DNA of 64,000 nt from an uncultured Pelagibacteraceae bacterium (GTDB lineage Bacteria > Pseudomonadota > Alphaproteobacteria > Pelagibacterales > Pelagibacteraceae): NCBI GenBank assembly GCA_902634935.1, contig CACPMF010000008.1:1-64000 (forward strand). The letters run 5' to 3'. Positions 19,112 to 29,450 of the stretch are shown here, piece after piece. The notes under the pieces were generated by a model, which worked only from the letters and a program-made list of their open reading frames with translations, was not told the origin of the DNA and did not search any database. Numbering within the stretch: position 1 is the first letter of the stretch; every line of letters begins with the position of its first letter. The position numbers and the translations under genes are program-made.

Positions 19112-19831
19112 TTATTTTGAGTAAAATTTTTTTCTTAAAAGAAATCCAATCAAAACTAAAGTTATAATTCCTATAACTGGTAAATAGATATCTGGTGTCA
19201 AAAGTAATTGTAAAAGACTAGGTGCCTCAGAATTTTCCTCCAAAATTTTATTTAGGCCAGCGCCTAGAGAAGCTCCTACAAACAATTGGGGCGTCATTCC
19301 AATAACTGAACCTAGAAAGAAATTTCTTATCTTAACATTAAAAATTGTAGGTAAAATATTTGATATAAAAAAAGGTATACCACCTATAAATCTATAAATT
19401 AAAAAAAATGTAAATTCATTCTCTTTAAATTTTTCAGTTAAATTATTAAAACGGGATGAAAACTTTTCTTCAATTAAATCTTTTAAAAAATAATTGGCAA
19501 ACATATACAAAAATGTTGCACCAATTGATAATCCAAAAACAATTATTAATGTACCGAGCCACTTACCGAAGACAAAACCTCCTACTAAAAAAACTGGAGA
19601 CCCAAATCCTAATAATAAGACCCAGATGATTGTTCCTAAAAGAAATAAAATACTTGATATAAAAATATTACTATTTTTAACTTGCTCCAATGTATCTCTA
19701 TTGTCTCTAATTAATTCATAACTTGAGAAATCTTGAAATGAAAATTTGCTAAAAAAGAACCATAAAAAAATAGATACAATCAAAATATAAGCAGAACCTA
19801 AAAATATTTTAATTTTTTTTTCCTTATTCAT
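19112..19831 (-). CDS. TVP38/TMEM64 (DedA/VTT-like) family membrane protein
   Basis: Multiple TM segments; GSPVFLVGGFVFGKWLGTLIIVFGLSIGATFLYMFANY, FFLIYRFIGGIPFFISNILPTIFNVKIRNFFLGSVIGMTPQLF. Confidence 0.82.
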   Translation of the reverse strand: MNKEKKIKIFLGSAYILIVSIFLWFFFSKFSFQDFSSYELIRDNRDTLEQVKNSNIFISSILFLLGTIIWVLLLGFGSPVFLVGGFVFGKWLGTLIIVFGLSIGATFLYMFANYFLKDLIEEKFSSRFNNLTEKFKENEFTFFLIYRFIGGIPFFISNILPTIFNVKIRNFFLGSVIGMTPQLFVGASLGAGLNKILEENSEAPSLLQLLLTPDIYLPVIGIITLVLIGFLLRKKFYSK

Positions 19832-19914
19832 TGAGCTCTAATTTATTAAAAATCGCTGTACTTATATATATTTATTTGTATAAGTACGTGAATTTAACAA
19901 TAAATTGACTAACC

Positions 19915-20052
19915 ATGAAACGTACATATCAACCTAGTAATCGAGTTCGTAAAAAATCTGTGGGGTTCAGGGCTAAAATGAAAACCAAAGGTGGAAGAAA
20001 TGTTCTTAAAAGAAGAAGAGCTAAAGGTAGAAAAAAGTTAACTAATGCTTAA
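19915..20052 (+). CDS. rpmH: 50S ribosomal protein L34
   Basis: [45 protein letters not shown] read directly (45 aa, not in ORF track). Confidence 0.98.
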   Translation: MKRTYQPSNRVRKKSVGFRAKMKTKGGRNVLKRRRAKGRKKLTNA

Positions 20053-20393
20053 TGAAAAGCAAAATAGTAAGCCTTTCTAAAAACGAAGAATTTAAATCAA
20101 TCCTTAGTGGAAAAAAAATATCCAATAAATATTTAACAATTTTTTTTAAGAGATTATCTGGTAAGAACAACAAAAAATTAAATATTAGCTTTGTAACTAA
20201 AAAGAAAATTGGTAACGCTGTTAGTAGAAACAAAATAAAAAGAAGACTTAAAAATATTATGAATGATGCTGTGAAATCAATTAATATAGACTTTAATTAT
20301 TCATATCTTTTGATCTCTCGAAAATCTGTTTTGGATGACAATTATAAAATTATAAAAGAGAAAGTTTTTCAAGATTTTGAAAAAATAAAATAA
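20052..20393 (+). CDS. rnpA: ribonuclease P protein component
   Basis: SLSKNEEFKSILSGKK...VTKKKIGNAVSRNKIKRRLKNIM; follows rpmH. Confidence 0.93.
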   Translation: MKSKIVSLSKNEEFKSILSGKKISNKYLTIFFKRLSGKNNKKLNISFVTKKKIGNAVSRNKIKRRLKNIMNDAVKSINIDFNYSYLLISRKSVLDDNYKIIKEKVFQDFEKIK

Positions 20394-20641
20394 TGAGAGT
20401 TATTAATTATATTTTTATTTTTCTAATTAAGGCTTACAAATTTTTATTAAGTCCCTTTTTTTATAATTCGTGTAAATTCCATCCAACTTGTAGCAGTTAT
20501 TGTTTAGAATGTTTTGAAAAATACAATTTTATTAAAGCAATCTATAAGTCGTTTCTAAGAATTTTAAGATGTAATCCATGGTTTGGTCATGGGGGGCATG
20601 ATCCTGTTGAAAAGATAAGAGGTAAAAAAATTGGACTCTAA
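20393..20641 (+). CDS. yidD: membrane protein insertion efficiency factor YidD
   Basis: IKAYKFLLSPFFYNSCKFHPTCSSYCLECFEKY...ILRCNPWFGHGGHDPV. Confidence 0.95.
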   Translation: MRVINYIFIFLIKAYKFLLSPFFYNSCKFHPTCSSYCLECFEKYNFIKAIYKSFLRILRCNPWFGHGGHDPVEKIRGKKIGL

Positions 20642-22313
20642 AAATGTCATAGCAGCAATTTCATTGAGTGCAGCAGTAATAATAATTTATGGATTATTTT
20701 TTGCTCCTCCACCTCCGGATCCAAAAAAAATCAATAATGAGAAAAATAATATTGTTGAATCGACTAGTGAAGCACCATCATTAGATCAAAATGTCGAGGT
20801 TTCAAAAATTTCTCGAAATGAGGCTATTGAAAATGAAGATAGAGTTCAATTTGAAAATAGTACAGTAATTGGATCAATTTCTTTAGTTGGTGGATCAATA
20901 GATGATTTAACATTTAAAAAGTACACTAATACTCTAAATGGTGATGATAACGTTATTTTGTTAAATCCAAAAAAGGTAGAGGATGGTTATTATATTGAAA
21001 CTGGGTGGGCAACAGCAAACAAAAATATTAATCTTCCTAATTCTAAAACAATTTGGACAATTGAAGGAAATAATAAATTAACCCCTAATTCTCCAATAAA
21101 GCTCTCATGGACAAATGATCAAAATATTAAATTTATAAAAGATATTAGTATTGATGATCAATATTTATTTAAAGTAAACCAAACAATAATTAATAATTCA
21201 GAAAAAACTTATAATTTTTACCCCTATGGCCAAATTATAAGAAACCTAGCACCGGAAATAATTGATTTTTTTATTCTACATGAAGGTCTTATAGGAGTGT
21301 TTGATGATCAATTAGTGGAGGAAGACTATGATGATATAGAAGAAAAAAAATTTTCAATTAATGCTGATAAAGGATGGTTGGGAATTACTGACAAGTACTG
21401 GATTACAAGTTTAATACCACAAGAAAATAGAAAATTTAGAACTGACTTTGATTATAAAAATAAGTTTAGAGCAAACTTTATTGAGACAAGTGCAACAGAA
21501 ATTGGAGCGAATGAAACAAAATCTAATGAGATTAAGATTATAATAGCAGCAAAAGAGGTTGATATTATTGATGGATACGCTGAAAATCTCAATATAAGCA
21601 AATATGACCTAGCGATTGATTGGGGTTGGTTTTATTTCTTAGTTAAACCACTTTTCTTCTTAATAGACTATTTTTTCAAACTAACTGGTAATTTTGGTAT
21701 AGCAATCATTCTAATAACTATTTGTATTAGAATAGTATTTTTCCCACTTGCAAATTACTCATTTAAATCAATGGCAAAAATGAAAGTTCTACAACCTGAA
21801 ATGACACGACTAAAAGAACTTCATAAGGAAGATAAAATGAAACTCCAGCAAGAAATGATGGCATTGTATAAAAAGGAAAAAGTAAATCCTGTAAGTGGAT
21901 GCCTTCCAATTTTTATACAGATACCTTTCTTCTTTGCAATTTATAAAGTTTTGTTTGTAACTTTAGAAATGAGACATCAGCCTTTTTATGGATGGATAAA
22001 AGATTTGAGCGAACGTGATCCAACTTCAATATTTAATTTATTTGGGCTTATCCCATGGGACCCACCATCATTTTTACTTATTGGTGTATGGCCGTGTTTA
22101 ATGGGTCTGAGTATGTATCTTCAACAAAAACTAAATCCAACTCCTCCTGATCCAATTCAGGCAAAAATATTTGCATTCTTTCCTTTGTTTCTTACAGTTA
22201 TTTTAGCACCTTTCCCGTCAGGCTTGGTAATTTATTGGACAATTAACAACATACTTACTATGGCACAGCAGTACGTCATAATAAAAAGAACTACTGTAAA
22301 AACTGCTCAATAG
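20631..22313 (+). CDS. yidC: membrane protein insertase YidC, TTG start
   Basis: N-terminal TM, periplasmic domain, then FGIAIILITICIRIVFFPLANYSFKSMAKMK, NPVSGCLPIFIQIPFFFAIYKVL. Confidence 0.97.
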   Translation: MDSKNVIAAISLSAAVIIIYGLFFAPPPPDPKKINNEKNNIVESTSEAPSLDQNVEVSKISRNEAIENEDRVQFENSTVIGSISLVGGSIDDLTFKKYTNTLNGDDNVILLNPKKVEDGYYIETGWATANKNINLPNSKTIWTIEGNNKLTPNSPIKLSWTNDQNIKFIKDISIDDQYLFKVNQTIINNSEKTYNFYPYGQIIRNLAPEIIDFFILHEGLIGVFDDQLVEEDYDDIEEKKFSINADKGWLGITDKYWITSLIPQENRKFRTDFDYKNKFRANFIETSATEIGANETKSNEIKIIIAAKEVDIIDGYAENLNISKYDLAIDWGWFYFLVKPLFFLIDYFFKLTGNFGIAIILITICIRIVFFPLANYSFKSMAKMKVLQPEMTRLKELHKEDKMKLQQEMMALYKKEKVNPVSGCLPIFIQIPFFFAIYKVLFVTLEMRHQPFYGWIKDLSERDPTSIFNLFGLIPWDPPSFLLIGVWPCLMGLSMYLQQKLNPTPPDPIQAKIFAFFPLFLTVILAPFPSGLVIYWTINNILTMAQQYVIIKRTTVKTAQ

Positions 22314-23162
22314 ATGGAATTAGAAAAAATTCTACCTAACAATGGACCTTCCATTGATGAAGTAAAAAAATATACAACTAAATACTTAAACGACATCATT
22401 GTTATAAAATGTGGAGGATCTGTACTTTTAGAGAAGAATTTATTTGATCAATTCATTGAAGATATCTCGGTGATTAATAAATTAGGTCTTTCTGTGGTTG
22501 TAGTTCATGGTGGTGGAAAAAATATTCAAAAAAAACTTGATGAGCATAATTTAAAATCTGTATTTATCGATGGATTGAGAGTAACTGATGAAAAAACTAT
22601 TAAAATTGTAGAAGAAGCTTTGCAGGAACTTAATTTTGAAATTTTAAGTGAGATAAGCAATCACCACGCTAATTCTGTATCAATCAGTCCAAAAAAAAAC
22701 AATGTCATAAGAGTAATACCTGAGAGAAAAGAACTTGGTTTTGTAGGAACGCCTACTGAAATCAAGAAAAATACAATTCTAGAAATTATAAATGAAAAGA
22801 AAATTCCTTTAATTGTTCCGATGGGAATTGGTGAAGACAACAATATTTATAATATCAATGCAGATGTAGCAGCTGGCGCAATTGCAAAGGAGTTAAATGC
22901 CAGAAGGTTATTATTAATGACCGATGTTGAAGGTGTATTAGACAAAAGCAAAAATCTAATTTCTGAAATAAATTCTTCAATGGCAAATGAAATGCTTGAA
23001 AATAAAACGATCGAAGGTGGAATGATACCTAAGATAAAAACATGTTTAGACGCTGTAAATAATGGTGTTACTGGTGTTGTCATTGTCGATGGCAGAAAAC
23101 AACATTCTATATTATTTGAAATCTTCTCAGATAAAGGAGCTGGCACTTTAATAAGAAAATGA
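22314..23162 (+). CDS. argB: acetylglutamate kinase
   Basis: IVIKCGGSVL, VVVVHGGGKNIQ, NINADVAAGAIAKEL, LLLMTDVEGVLD, EGGMIPKIKTCLDAV. Confidence 0.97.
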   Translation: MELEKILPNNGPSIDEVKKYTTKYLNDIIVIKCGGSVLLEKNLFDQFIEDISVINKLGLSVVVVHGGGKNIQKKLDEHNLKSVFIDGLRVTDEKTIKIVEEALQELNFEILSEISNHHANSVSISPKKNNVIRVIPERKELGFVGTPTEIKKNTILEIINEKKIPLIVPMGIGEDNNIYNINADVAAGAIAKELNARRLLLMTDVEGVLDKSKNLISEINSSMANEMLENKTIEGGMIPKIKTCLDAVNNGVTGVVIVDGRKQHSILFEIFSDKGAGTLIRK

Positions 23163-23830
23163 AAAATTTAGCTAATATTAAAAATATATTATTTGATTGT
23201 GATGGTGTTTTATACCAAGATTTAGAGGCAGTTTTTGGTCAAGTCAGCAAAAAAATGACAGAGTATATTTCTAAAAAATTAAATATTGATTTAATAAAAG
23301 CAAAAGAACTTCAAACGAATTATTTTCATAAATACAATACAAGTCTAAATGGCCTGATGATACATCATGATATTCCTCCTAGAGAATTTTTAGATTATGT
23401 TCATGATATAGATCTGTCGTTTTTAGAAAAAGATAAAACTTTAAGGTATGAATTAGAAAATATAAAAATAAATAAATTTGTTTTTACAAATGGAAGTAAA
23501 GAGCATGTTAAAAATATAACCACACATCTTGGAATAGATGACCAATTCGACGGAGTATTTGATATAGTGGATGCAGAATACCATCCAAAGCCAGAAGCAA
23601 AAGCATTTGATCTTATGGTTCAAAAATTCAAAATTGATCCAAATGAAACTCTGTATATAGAAGATATTGCAAAAAATTTGTCCATTGGAAAAGAAAGAGG
23701 AACAATTACAGCATGGTTAATCAACGATGAATACTGGGGTAAAAAAGAGTCTGAAAAAGATTATATTGATTACAAAATTGAAAATCTCTCTTTATTTTTA
23801 AAAGAAATAAGGTTATTAAAAAACTCATAA
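23159..23830 (+). CDS. HAD-family hydrolase (pyrimidine 5'-nucleotidase-like)
   Basis: ILFDCDGVLYQ, FTNGSKEH, KPEAKAF, LYIEDIAKNL. Confidence 0.85.
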   Translation: MKNLANIKNILFDCDGVLYQDLEAVFGQVSKKMTEYISKKLNIDLIKAKELQTNYFHKYNTSLNGLMIHHDIPPREFLDYVHDIDLSFLEKDKTLRYELENIKINKFVFTNGSKEHVKNITTHLGIDDQFDGVFDIVDAEYHPKPEAKAFDLMVQKFKIDPNETLYIEDIAKNLSIGKERGTITAWLINDEYWGKKESEKDYIDYKIENLSLFLKEIRLLKNS

Positions 23831-23834
23831 AATT

Positions 23835-24662
23835 ATGAGTATAGAAAACATTATAAATGAAGCTTGGGAGAAAAGAGATCAAGTAAATCAAGACTCTGAT
23901 CAAAATTTAAAAGATACGGTTAATCAAATTATTGATGATCTAGATAGTGGAAAAGTAAGAGTAGCTGAAAAAATAAATGGTGAATGGGTTACACATCAAC
24001 ATATTAAAAAAGCTATTATGCTAAGTTTCAGAATGTATCCAATGGAAAACTTAAATGGCCCATACAGTAGTTGGTATGATAAAGCCCACTTATTAAAAGG
24101 AAAGACAGCTGGCTGGACAAAAGAAGATCATGAGAAAGCTGGATTTAGAATGGTGCCTAATTCTCCAGTAAGAAAAGGTTCTTTTGTTGGAAAGAATGCA
24201 GTTTTGATGCCATGCTATGTTAACATTGGAGCTTATATTGATGAAGGCACAATGATAGATACTTTTGCAAGAGCTGGAAGCTGTTGTCAGATAGGAAAAA
24301 ATTGTCATATATCTGCAGGTAGTGGCGTTGGTGGTGTACTAGAACCAGCACAAGCATTACCAACAATTATTGAGGATAATGTTTTCTTAGGTGCAATGTC
24401 AGAAGTGGTCGAAGGAGTTATTGTAGGTGAGGGTTCAGTTTTAAGTATGGGGATGTATATAGGTAAATCTACTAAAATAGTGAATAGAAAAACTGGTGAA
24501 ATAACATATGGAAAAATTCCACCTTATTCAGTAGTTGTCCCGGGCTCATTACCAGATAAAAATAATGCTTCAGCACCCTCATTATATTGTGCGGTGATAA
24601 TTAAACAGGTTGATGAAAAAACAAGATCAAAAACATCTATCAACGATCTTTTAAGAGAATAA
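23835..24662 (+). CDS. dapD: 2,3,4,5-tetrahydropyridine-2,6-dicarboxylate N-succinyltransferase
   Basis: Left-handed beta-helix acyltransferase: DEGTMIDTFARAGSCCQIGKNCHISAGSGVGGVLEPAQALPTIIEDN. Confidence 0.97.
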   Translation: MSIENIINEAWEKRDQVNQDSDQNLKDTVNQIIDDLDSGKVRVAEKINGEWVTHQHIKKAIMLSFRMYPMENLNGPYSSWYDKAHLLKGKTAGWTKEDHEKAGFRMVPNSPVRKGSFVGKNAVLMPCYVNIGAYIDEGTMIDTFARAGSCCQIGKNCHISAGSGVGGVLEPAQALPTIIEDNVFLGAMSEVVEGVIVGEGSVLSMGMYIGKSTKIVNRKTGEITYGKIPPYSVVVPGSLPDKNNASAPSLYCAVIIKQVDEKTRSKTSINDLLRE

Positions 24663-24663
24663 A

Positions 24664-25821
24664 ATGTTAAGACTAAATGAACTTCAATTAGCTAAGGAGC
24701 TAATTAGATTTCCTTCTGTAACGCCAGTTGATGCAGGTGTAATGAGTTTTCTTGAAAAAAAATTAAAAAAACTTGGATTTAAAACAAAAATACTTGAATT
24801 TAAGGAAAAAAATACAAAACCTGTAAAAAATCTTTACGCAAGACTTGGAAACAAAAGTCCAAATTTTTGCTATGCAGGCCATTTGGATGTGGTTCCAGCT
24901 GGAAATTTAAATGATTGGACGGTAAATCCGTTCAAACCATCTATTAAAAACGGTCATTTAATCGGTAGAGGTGCCAATGATATGAAAAGCTCTATTGCAG
25001 CATTTGTTACAGCTGTAAGTAAATTTATTCAAAAAAATAAAAAATTTAATGGCTCCATTAGTCTGCTGATTACTGGAGATGAAGAAGGTGTTGCAATTAA
25101 TGGAACTAAAAAAGTTGTAGAATATTTAAAAAAGAAAAAAGAAAAAATAAATTTTTGTTTAGTTGGCGAGCCAACTAATCCAAATAAACTTGGAGAGATG
25201 ATTAAAATCGGTCGAAGAGGTAGTATAACTGGGAAACTAACTGTCATTGGAGTACAAGGTCACGTTGCATATCCAAACAGAGCAAATAATCCATCAACAG
25301 CTCTAGTTCAAATTCTAAAAGAATTAAAAGGAATTAAATTTGATATAGGAACAAAAGATTTTCAACCTACAAACTTAGAAATAACTAAAATTAATATTGA
25401 TAATTCGGCTGACAATGTAATTCCTGGTTTAGCCTACGCTAGCTTCAATATTAGATTTAATAATAAACATTCATCTAATACTTTGAAGAGTAAAATTAAT
25501 AAAATTGTTAAAAAAATTTGTAATAAAAATAAATCAAAATATAAAATTGAATATAATGTTTCTGGCGAAGCTTTCTTAACCAGTCCAAATGAGACTACCT
25601 ATATGATACAAAATACAATAAAAGAAATAACAAAAATTAAACCTAAGCTATCAACAACTGGCGGTACATCTGATGCAAGATTTATACGAAAGATTTCTCC
25701 ATGCTTAGAATTTGGTTTAGTAGGAAAAACAATGCATAAAGTGGATGAAGTTGTTGCACTAAAAGATTTAAAAAAATTAACTTTAATATACTCAAATATT
25801 TTAGAAAATTATTTTAAGTGA
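24664..25821 (+). CDS. dapE: succinyl-diaminopimelate desuccinylase
   Basis: M20 peptidase: FCYAGHLDVVPAG, GRGANDMKSSIAAFV, TGDEEG, VGEPTNPNKLGEMIKIGRRGS, TTGGTSDARFI. Confidence 0.96.
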   Translation: MLRLNELQLAKELIRFPSVTPVDAGVMSFLEKKLKKLGFKTKILEFKEKNTKPVKNLYARLGNKSPNFCYAGHLDVVPAGNLNDWTVNPFKPSIKNGHLIGRGANDMKSSIAAFVTAVSKFIQKNKKFNGSISLLITGDEEGVAINGTKKVVEYLKKKKEKINFCLVGEPTNPNKLGEMIKIGRRGSITGKLTVIGVQGHVAYPNRANNPSTALVQILKELKGIKFDIGTKDFQPTNLEITKINIDNSADNVIPGLAYASFNIRFNNKHSSNTLKSKINKIVKKICNKNKSKYKIEYNVSGEAFLTSPNETTYMIQNTIKEITKIKPKLSTTGGTSDARFIRKISPCLEFGLVGKTMHKVDEVVALKDLKKLTLIYSNILENYFK

Positions 25822-26747
25822 AAACTGGTCTAATTACTTCAGATACTTATCAAAATCATAATACTGGAGAAGGGCATCCAGAAAAAATAGATCGTGTTAC
25901 GGCTGTAATAGAAAATTTTAAAAAATTAGATAACAAAAATCTTGTTTGGAAAAAACCATCAAATTTTGAGCAGTCCATTTTAATTAAAACCCACACAAAA
26001 GATTATATTAAACAAGTTAACTTATCTTTTCCTCAAAGTGGTTTAAAATTTCTTGACGGTGATACAGTTGTCTCTCCTGGTAGTAAGGATGCAACAAAAG
26101 ATGCAGTAGGATCAATTATATCGGCAATTGACGGTGTTGAAAAAAAAGAATTTAAAAATGCTTTTTGTTGCGTAAGACCTCCAGGACACCATGCTGAAAA
26201 AGAGAAAGCAATGGGATTTTGTATATTTAATAATGTTGCAGTTGGAGCAAATTATTTAATAGAGAAATATAAATATAAAAAAATTGCTATCATTGATTTT
26301 GATGTACATCATGGAAATGGTACTCAAGATATTTTTTATAACGACAAAAATGTTTTATATATATCTACCCATCAGTATCCCTACTATCCAGGTTCTGGCT
26401 CTGAAAAAGAAAATGGAAAATACAATAATGTTCTTAATATTCCTTTAGAAGCGGGTACATCTGGAAATGAGTATCTTAATGCTTATGAAAAAGTTTTAGA
26501 TAAATTAAAAGGGTTTAAACCAGAATTTTTACTATTTTCAGCAGGATTTGATGCACATATTGATGATCCACTTGCTCAATTAAGATTAAGTTCAGAGGAC
26601 TTTTATAAGATTACAAAAAGAACATTGGAAGTTTCAAAACCTTTTTGTAACGGAAATATTGTATCTATACTAGAAGGTGGATATGACCTTAGGGCCCTTC
26701 AAGAAAGTACTCAACGTCATGTAGATGCACTTATCGAATTTAATTGA
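25818..26747 (+). CDS. histone deacetylase-family protein (class II HDAC/acetylpolyamine amidohydrolase-like)
   Basis: CVRPPGHHAEKEKAMGFCIFNNVAVGANYL, IDFDVHHGNGTQDIFY, FSAGFDAHIDDPLAQL, ILEGGYDL. Confidence 0.93.
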   Translation: MKTGLITSDTYQNHNTGEGHPEKIDRVTAVIENFKKLDNKNLVWKKPSNFEQSILIKTHTKDYIKQVNLSFPQSGLKFLDGDTVVSPGSKDATKDAVGSIISAIDGVEKKEFKNAFCCVRPPGHHAEKEKAMGFCIFNNVAVGANYLIEKYKYKKIAIIDFDVHHGNGTQDIFYNDKNVLYISTHQYPYYPGSGSEKENGKYNNVLNIPLEAGTSGNEYLNAYEKVLDKLKGFKPEFLLFSAGFDAHIDDPLAQLRLSSEDFYKITKRTLEVSKPFCNGNIVSILEGGYDLRALQESTQRHVDALIEFN

Positions 26748-26779
26748 TTAATTAATTCATATATCTAAATAGAAACTTA

Positions 26780-27259
26780 ATGAAATTGTACAAAATTAAA
26801 AAATCTGACATCGATAAAAAAGGCAAAGGTCTTTACGCATCAAAGAATATTAAAGCTGGAACAAAAATAATAGATTACATAGGAAAAATAGTTACAAATA
26901 AACAAATCGATGAGTCAGATAAATATGATAATTCAAAGCCTATTTATCTTTTCACTCTTAATAAGAGGTATACTTTAGATGGAGATTTCTCTTGGAATAT
27001 AGCAGGATTAATAAATCATTCATGCGAAAATAATTGTGAATATGAAGGAAAAGGTTTGAAAATATGGGTTACGGCTATCAAAGATATTAAAAGAGGTGAA
27101 GAGCTCACTTGTGATTATGGGTTCGGATATGACAAAGATTACAGGCAGTTTCCTTGTAAATGTAAATCAAAAAATTGTTGTGGTTACATAGTTAGAGCAG
27201 AGTCAAGGTGGAGAATAAATAAAAAATTTGCAATGAGTAATAAAAAAGCTAATAGCTAA
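26780..27259 (+). CDS. SET domain-containing lysine methyltransferase-like protein
   Basis: SDIDKKGKGLYASKNIKAGTKIIDYIGKIV, WNIAGLINHSCENNCEY, IKRGEELTCDYGF, then post-SET-like CKCKSKNCCGYI. Confidence 0.9.
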   Translation: MKLYKIKKSDIDKKGKGLYASKNIKAGTKIIDYIGKIVTNKQIDESDKYDNSKPIYLFTLNKRYTLDGDFSWNIAGLINHSCENNCEYEGKGLKIWVTAIKDIKRGEELTCDYGFGYDKDYRQFPCKCKSKNCCGYIVRAESRWRINKKFAMSNKKANS

Positions 27260-27989
27260 CCTTCTCTAAATAAAGCCCATGTGCTGGGGCTAGTGGTGCA
27301 CATTTTTTTCTATCTTTTGAATTAAAGACATCTTCAAATTTTTTTAAATTCCATTTATTTTCAGATAAATATTTTAATGACCCTACCATTGATCTTACCT
27401 GGCTTTTTAAAAAGGACTGGGATTTTATTCTAATTTTAATTTGTTTTTTTGATTTTAAAATTTGTATTTTTTTTATAGTTCTTATTGGACTTTTCGCACC
27501 ACAGTTTGCGGCTCTGAAGGTAGAAAAATTGTGTGTTCCAACTAATTTTTTAGCGCCTTTTTTCATCAAATTAAGATCTAATTTATTTCGGATATTCCAT
27601 TCTCTATTATGATTTATTGTTGACGGAGATTGATCATTTCTAATTATATATAAGTAAGTTCTCTCTTTTGCAGAAAATCTTGAATGAAAATTATTCTTTT
27701 TTAATTTTATTTTAAGAATTGAAATATTTTTTTTATTTAAAAAAAAATTAAGAGATTTGACTAATTTATTAATATCTTTTAATTTATTTTGACAGTCAAA
27801 GTGGGCTGATTGTTCTAAGGCATGAACACCCTTATCGGTTCTTCCAGATCCGTGAAGTTTAATATTTTCCTTTAATAGTTTTGAAATAACATTTTGAATT
27901 GTTTTTTGAATTGAATTTCCCTTTTTCTGGGTTTGCCAACCAATATATGAGGTACCAACGTATTCTATGAGTATTTGATATCTATTCAT
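27249..27989 (-). CDS. truA: tRNA pseudouridine(38-40) synthase
   Basis: IEYVGTSYIGWQTQ, GSGRTDKGVHALEQSAHFD, FLKSQVRSMVGSL. Confidence 0.96.
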   Translation of the reverse strand: MNRYQILIEYVGTSYIGWQTQKKGNSIQKTIQNVISKLLKENIKLHGSGRTDKGVHALEQSAHFDCQNKLKDINKLVKSLNFFLNKKNISILKIKLKKNNFHSRFSAKERTYLYIIRNDQSPSTINHNREWNIRNKLDLNLMKKGAKKLVGTHNFSTFRAANCGAKSPIRTIKKIQILKSKKQIKIRIKSQSFLKSQVRSMVGSLKYLSENKWNLKKFEDVFNSKDRKKCAPLAPAHGLYLEKVSY

Positions 27990-28902
27990 TTTTTAAGATG
28001 ATCCCTTTTTTTAGTTTGCTACCTAAAAGAAAATCTCTAGTTTTTTGTGGCTTTTTTCCTTCTCTCTGAATTTCAGTTACTTTAATTGATTTATTCCCAC
28101 AAGAGATCGTTAGTTCATCGTCGATTATTTCTCCAGGTCTCATAGTAGTTTTTGATAAAGTAGCTCTTAATATTTTGTGCCTATTATTCTCGAAACCAAA
28201 CCAAGCACCGGGTTGTGGATACAATCCATTTATCTTTGCCAAAATTTCATCAGCTCTATTATTCCAGTTTATTTTACCTTCAATTTTTTGAATTTTTTTT
28301 GCATATGTAGCCATTGAAGAATCTTGCTCTTCAAAATTAGCTTTTTGTTGTAAAATATTTTCAATATTAGTTAATATTTTTTCAGCAGCCAAATTTGAAA
28401 GCCTATAAGCCAAACCCTTAGCATTTTCATTTTCCAATATATCTAAAGGATATTTGTTACAAACTGGACCCTCATCCAACTTTGGATTTATTTTCATAAT
28501 ACTTAAGCCTGTAATTTTATCCATATTGATTAACGATCTTTGTATGGGTGCTGCTCCCCTCCACTTAGGTAGCAGAGATGCATGAATATTTATAAAACCA
28601 TTTTTGCTTAAACTTAAAATATCCTTTGAAAGAATTTGTCCATAAGCAACTACAATTGCTAAATCTAAATTTAAAGATTTTATGTAATCAATTTCTTTTT
28701 CAATATTTTCAGGTGTTTTTATTTCAATGCCTAATTCTTCAGATAATAGATGTATAGGAGATTTATTTAATTTATGTCCTCTATTAGACTTTCTTGGAGG
28801 TTGACTGAATACGCAAGATATTTTGAAATTACTTTGATGAATAGATTTTAAGATAGGAACTGCAAAATTAGGGGTCCCTAAAAAAGCTATTTTTTTATCC
28901 AT
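27982..28902 (-). CDS. fmt: methionyl-tRNA formyltransferase
   Basis: IAFLGTPNFAVPIL, GFINIHASLLPKWRGAAPIQRSLI. Confidence 0.97.
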   Translation of the reverse strand: MDKKIAFLGTPNFAVPILKSIHQSNFKISCVFSQPPRKSNRGHKLNKSPIHLLSEELGIEIKTPENIEKEIDYIKSLNLDLAIVVAYGQILSKDILSLSKNGFINIHASLLPKWRGAAPIQRSLINMDKITGLSIMKINPKLDEGPVCNKYPLDILENENAKGLAYRLSNLAAEKILTNIENILQQKANFEEQDSSMATYAKKIQKIEGKINWNNRADEILAKINGLYPQPGAWFGFENNRHKILRATLSKTTMRPGEIIDDELTISCGNKSIKVTEIQREGKKPQKTRDFLLGSKLKKGIILKNE

Positions 28903-28905
28903 TTA

Positions 28906-29430
28906 TCAAACAATAATTCTATCAGGCTTCTCTTTTTGTTTTGAAAGCTTTTTGATAATCATTGTTTTTTTTAATTTTGATAAATAATCTATAAATAGTA
29001 TCCCCTCTAAATGATCCATTTCATGTTGGATACATGTTGCCAACAAACCCTCTGCATTCAAAACTTTTTTTTTACCGTTATAATCTAAATATTCAACATC
29101 ACATTTTTTTGGGCGATCAATTTCTGCAAAATAATTTGGAACTGATAAGCAACCTTCTTCGTATGTTGAAAGTTCAGTATTTTTATTTTTGATAACTGGA
29201 TTTACAAAGTACAAAGGATTTTTTTTTTCTTCACCTTTAGAAATATCCATAACAATAATCCTCTTTGGTATACCTATTTGAATTGCGGCTAACCCTATTC
29301 CATTTGCAGCGTACATTGTGTCTAGCATGTCATCCATCAATTTCTGTTCATCTCTACCAACCGAAATTACATCTTTGGATTTTTGCCTTAATATTTTATT
29401 AGGTTCTGTGATTATCGTTTTAATTGACAT
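28906..29430 (-). CDS. def: peptide deformylase
   Basis: GIGLAAIQIGIP, EEGCLSVP, QHEMDHLEGILFID. Confidence 0.97.
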   Translation of the reverse strand: MSIKTIITEPNKILRQKSKDVISVGRDEQKLMDDMLDTMYAANGIGLAAIQIGIPKRIIVMDISKGEEKKNPLYFVNPVIKNKNTELSTYEEGCLSVPNYFAEIDRPKKCDVEYLDYNGKKKVLNAEGLLATCIQHEMDHLEGILFIDYLSKLKKTMIIKKLSKQKEKPDRIIV

Positions 29431-29450
29431 AACTAATTTTATAACAAATT

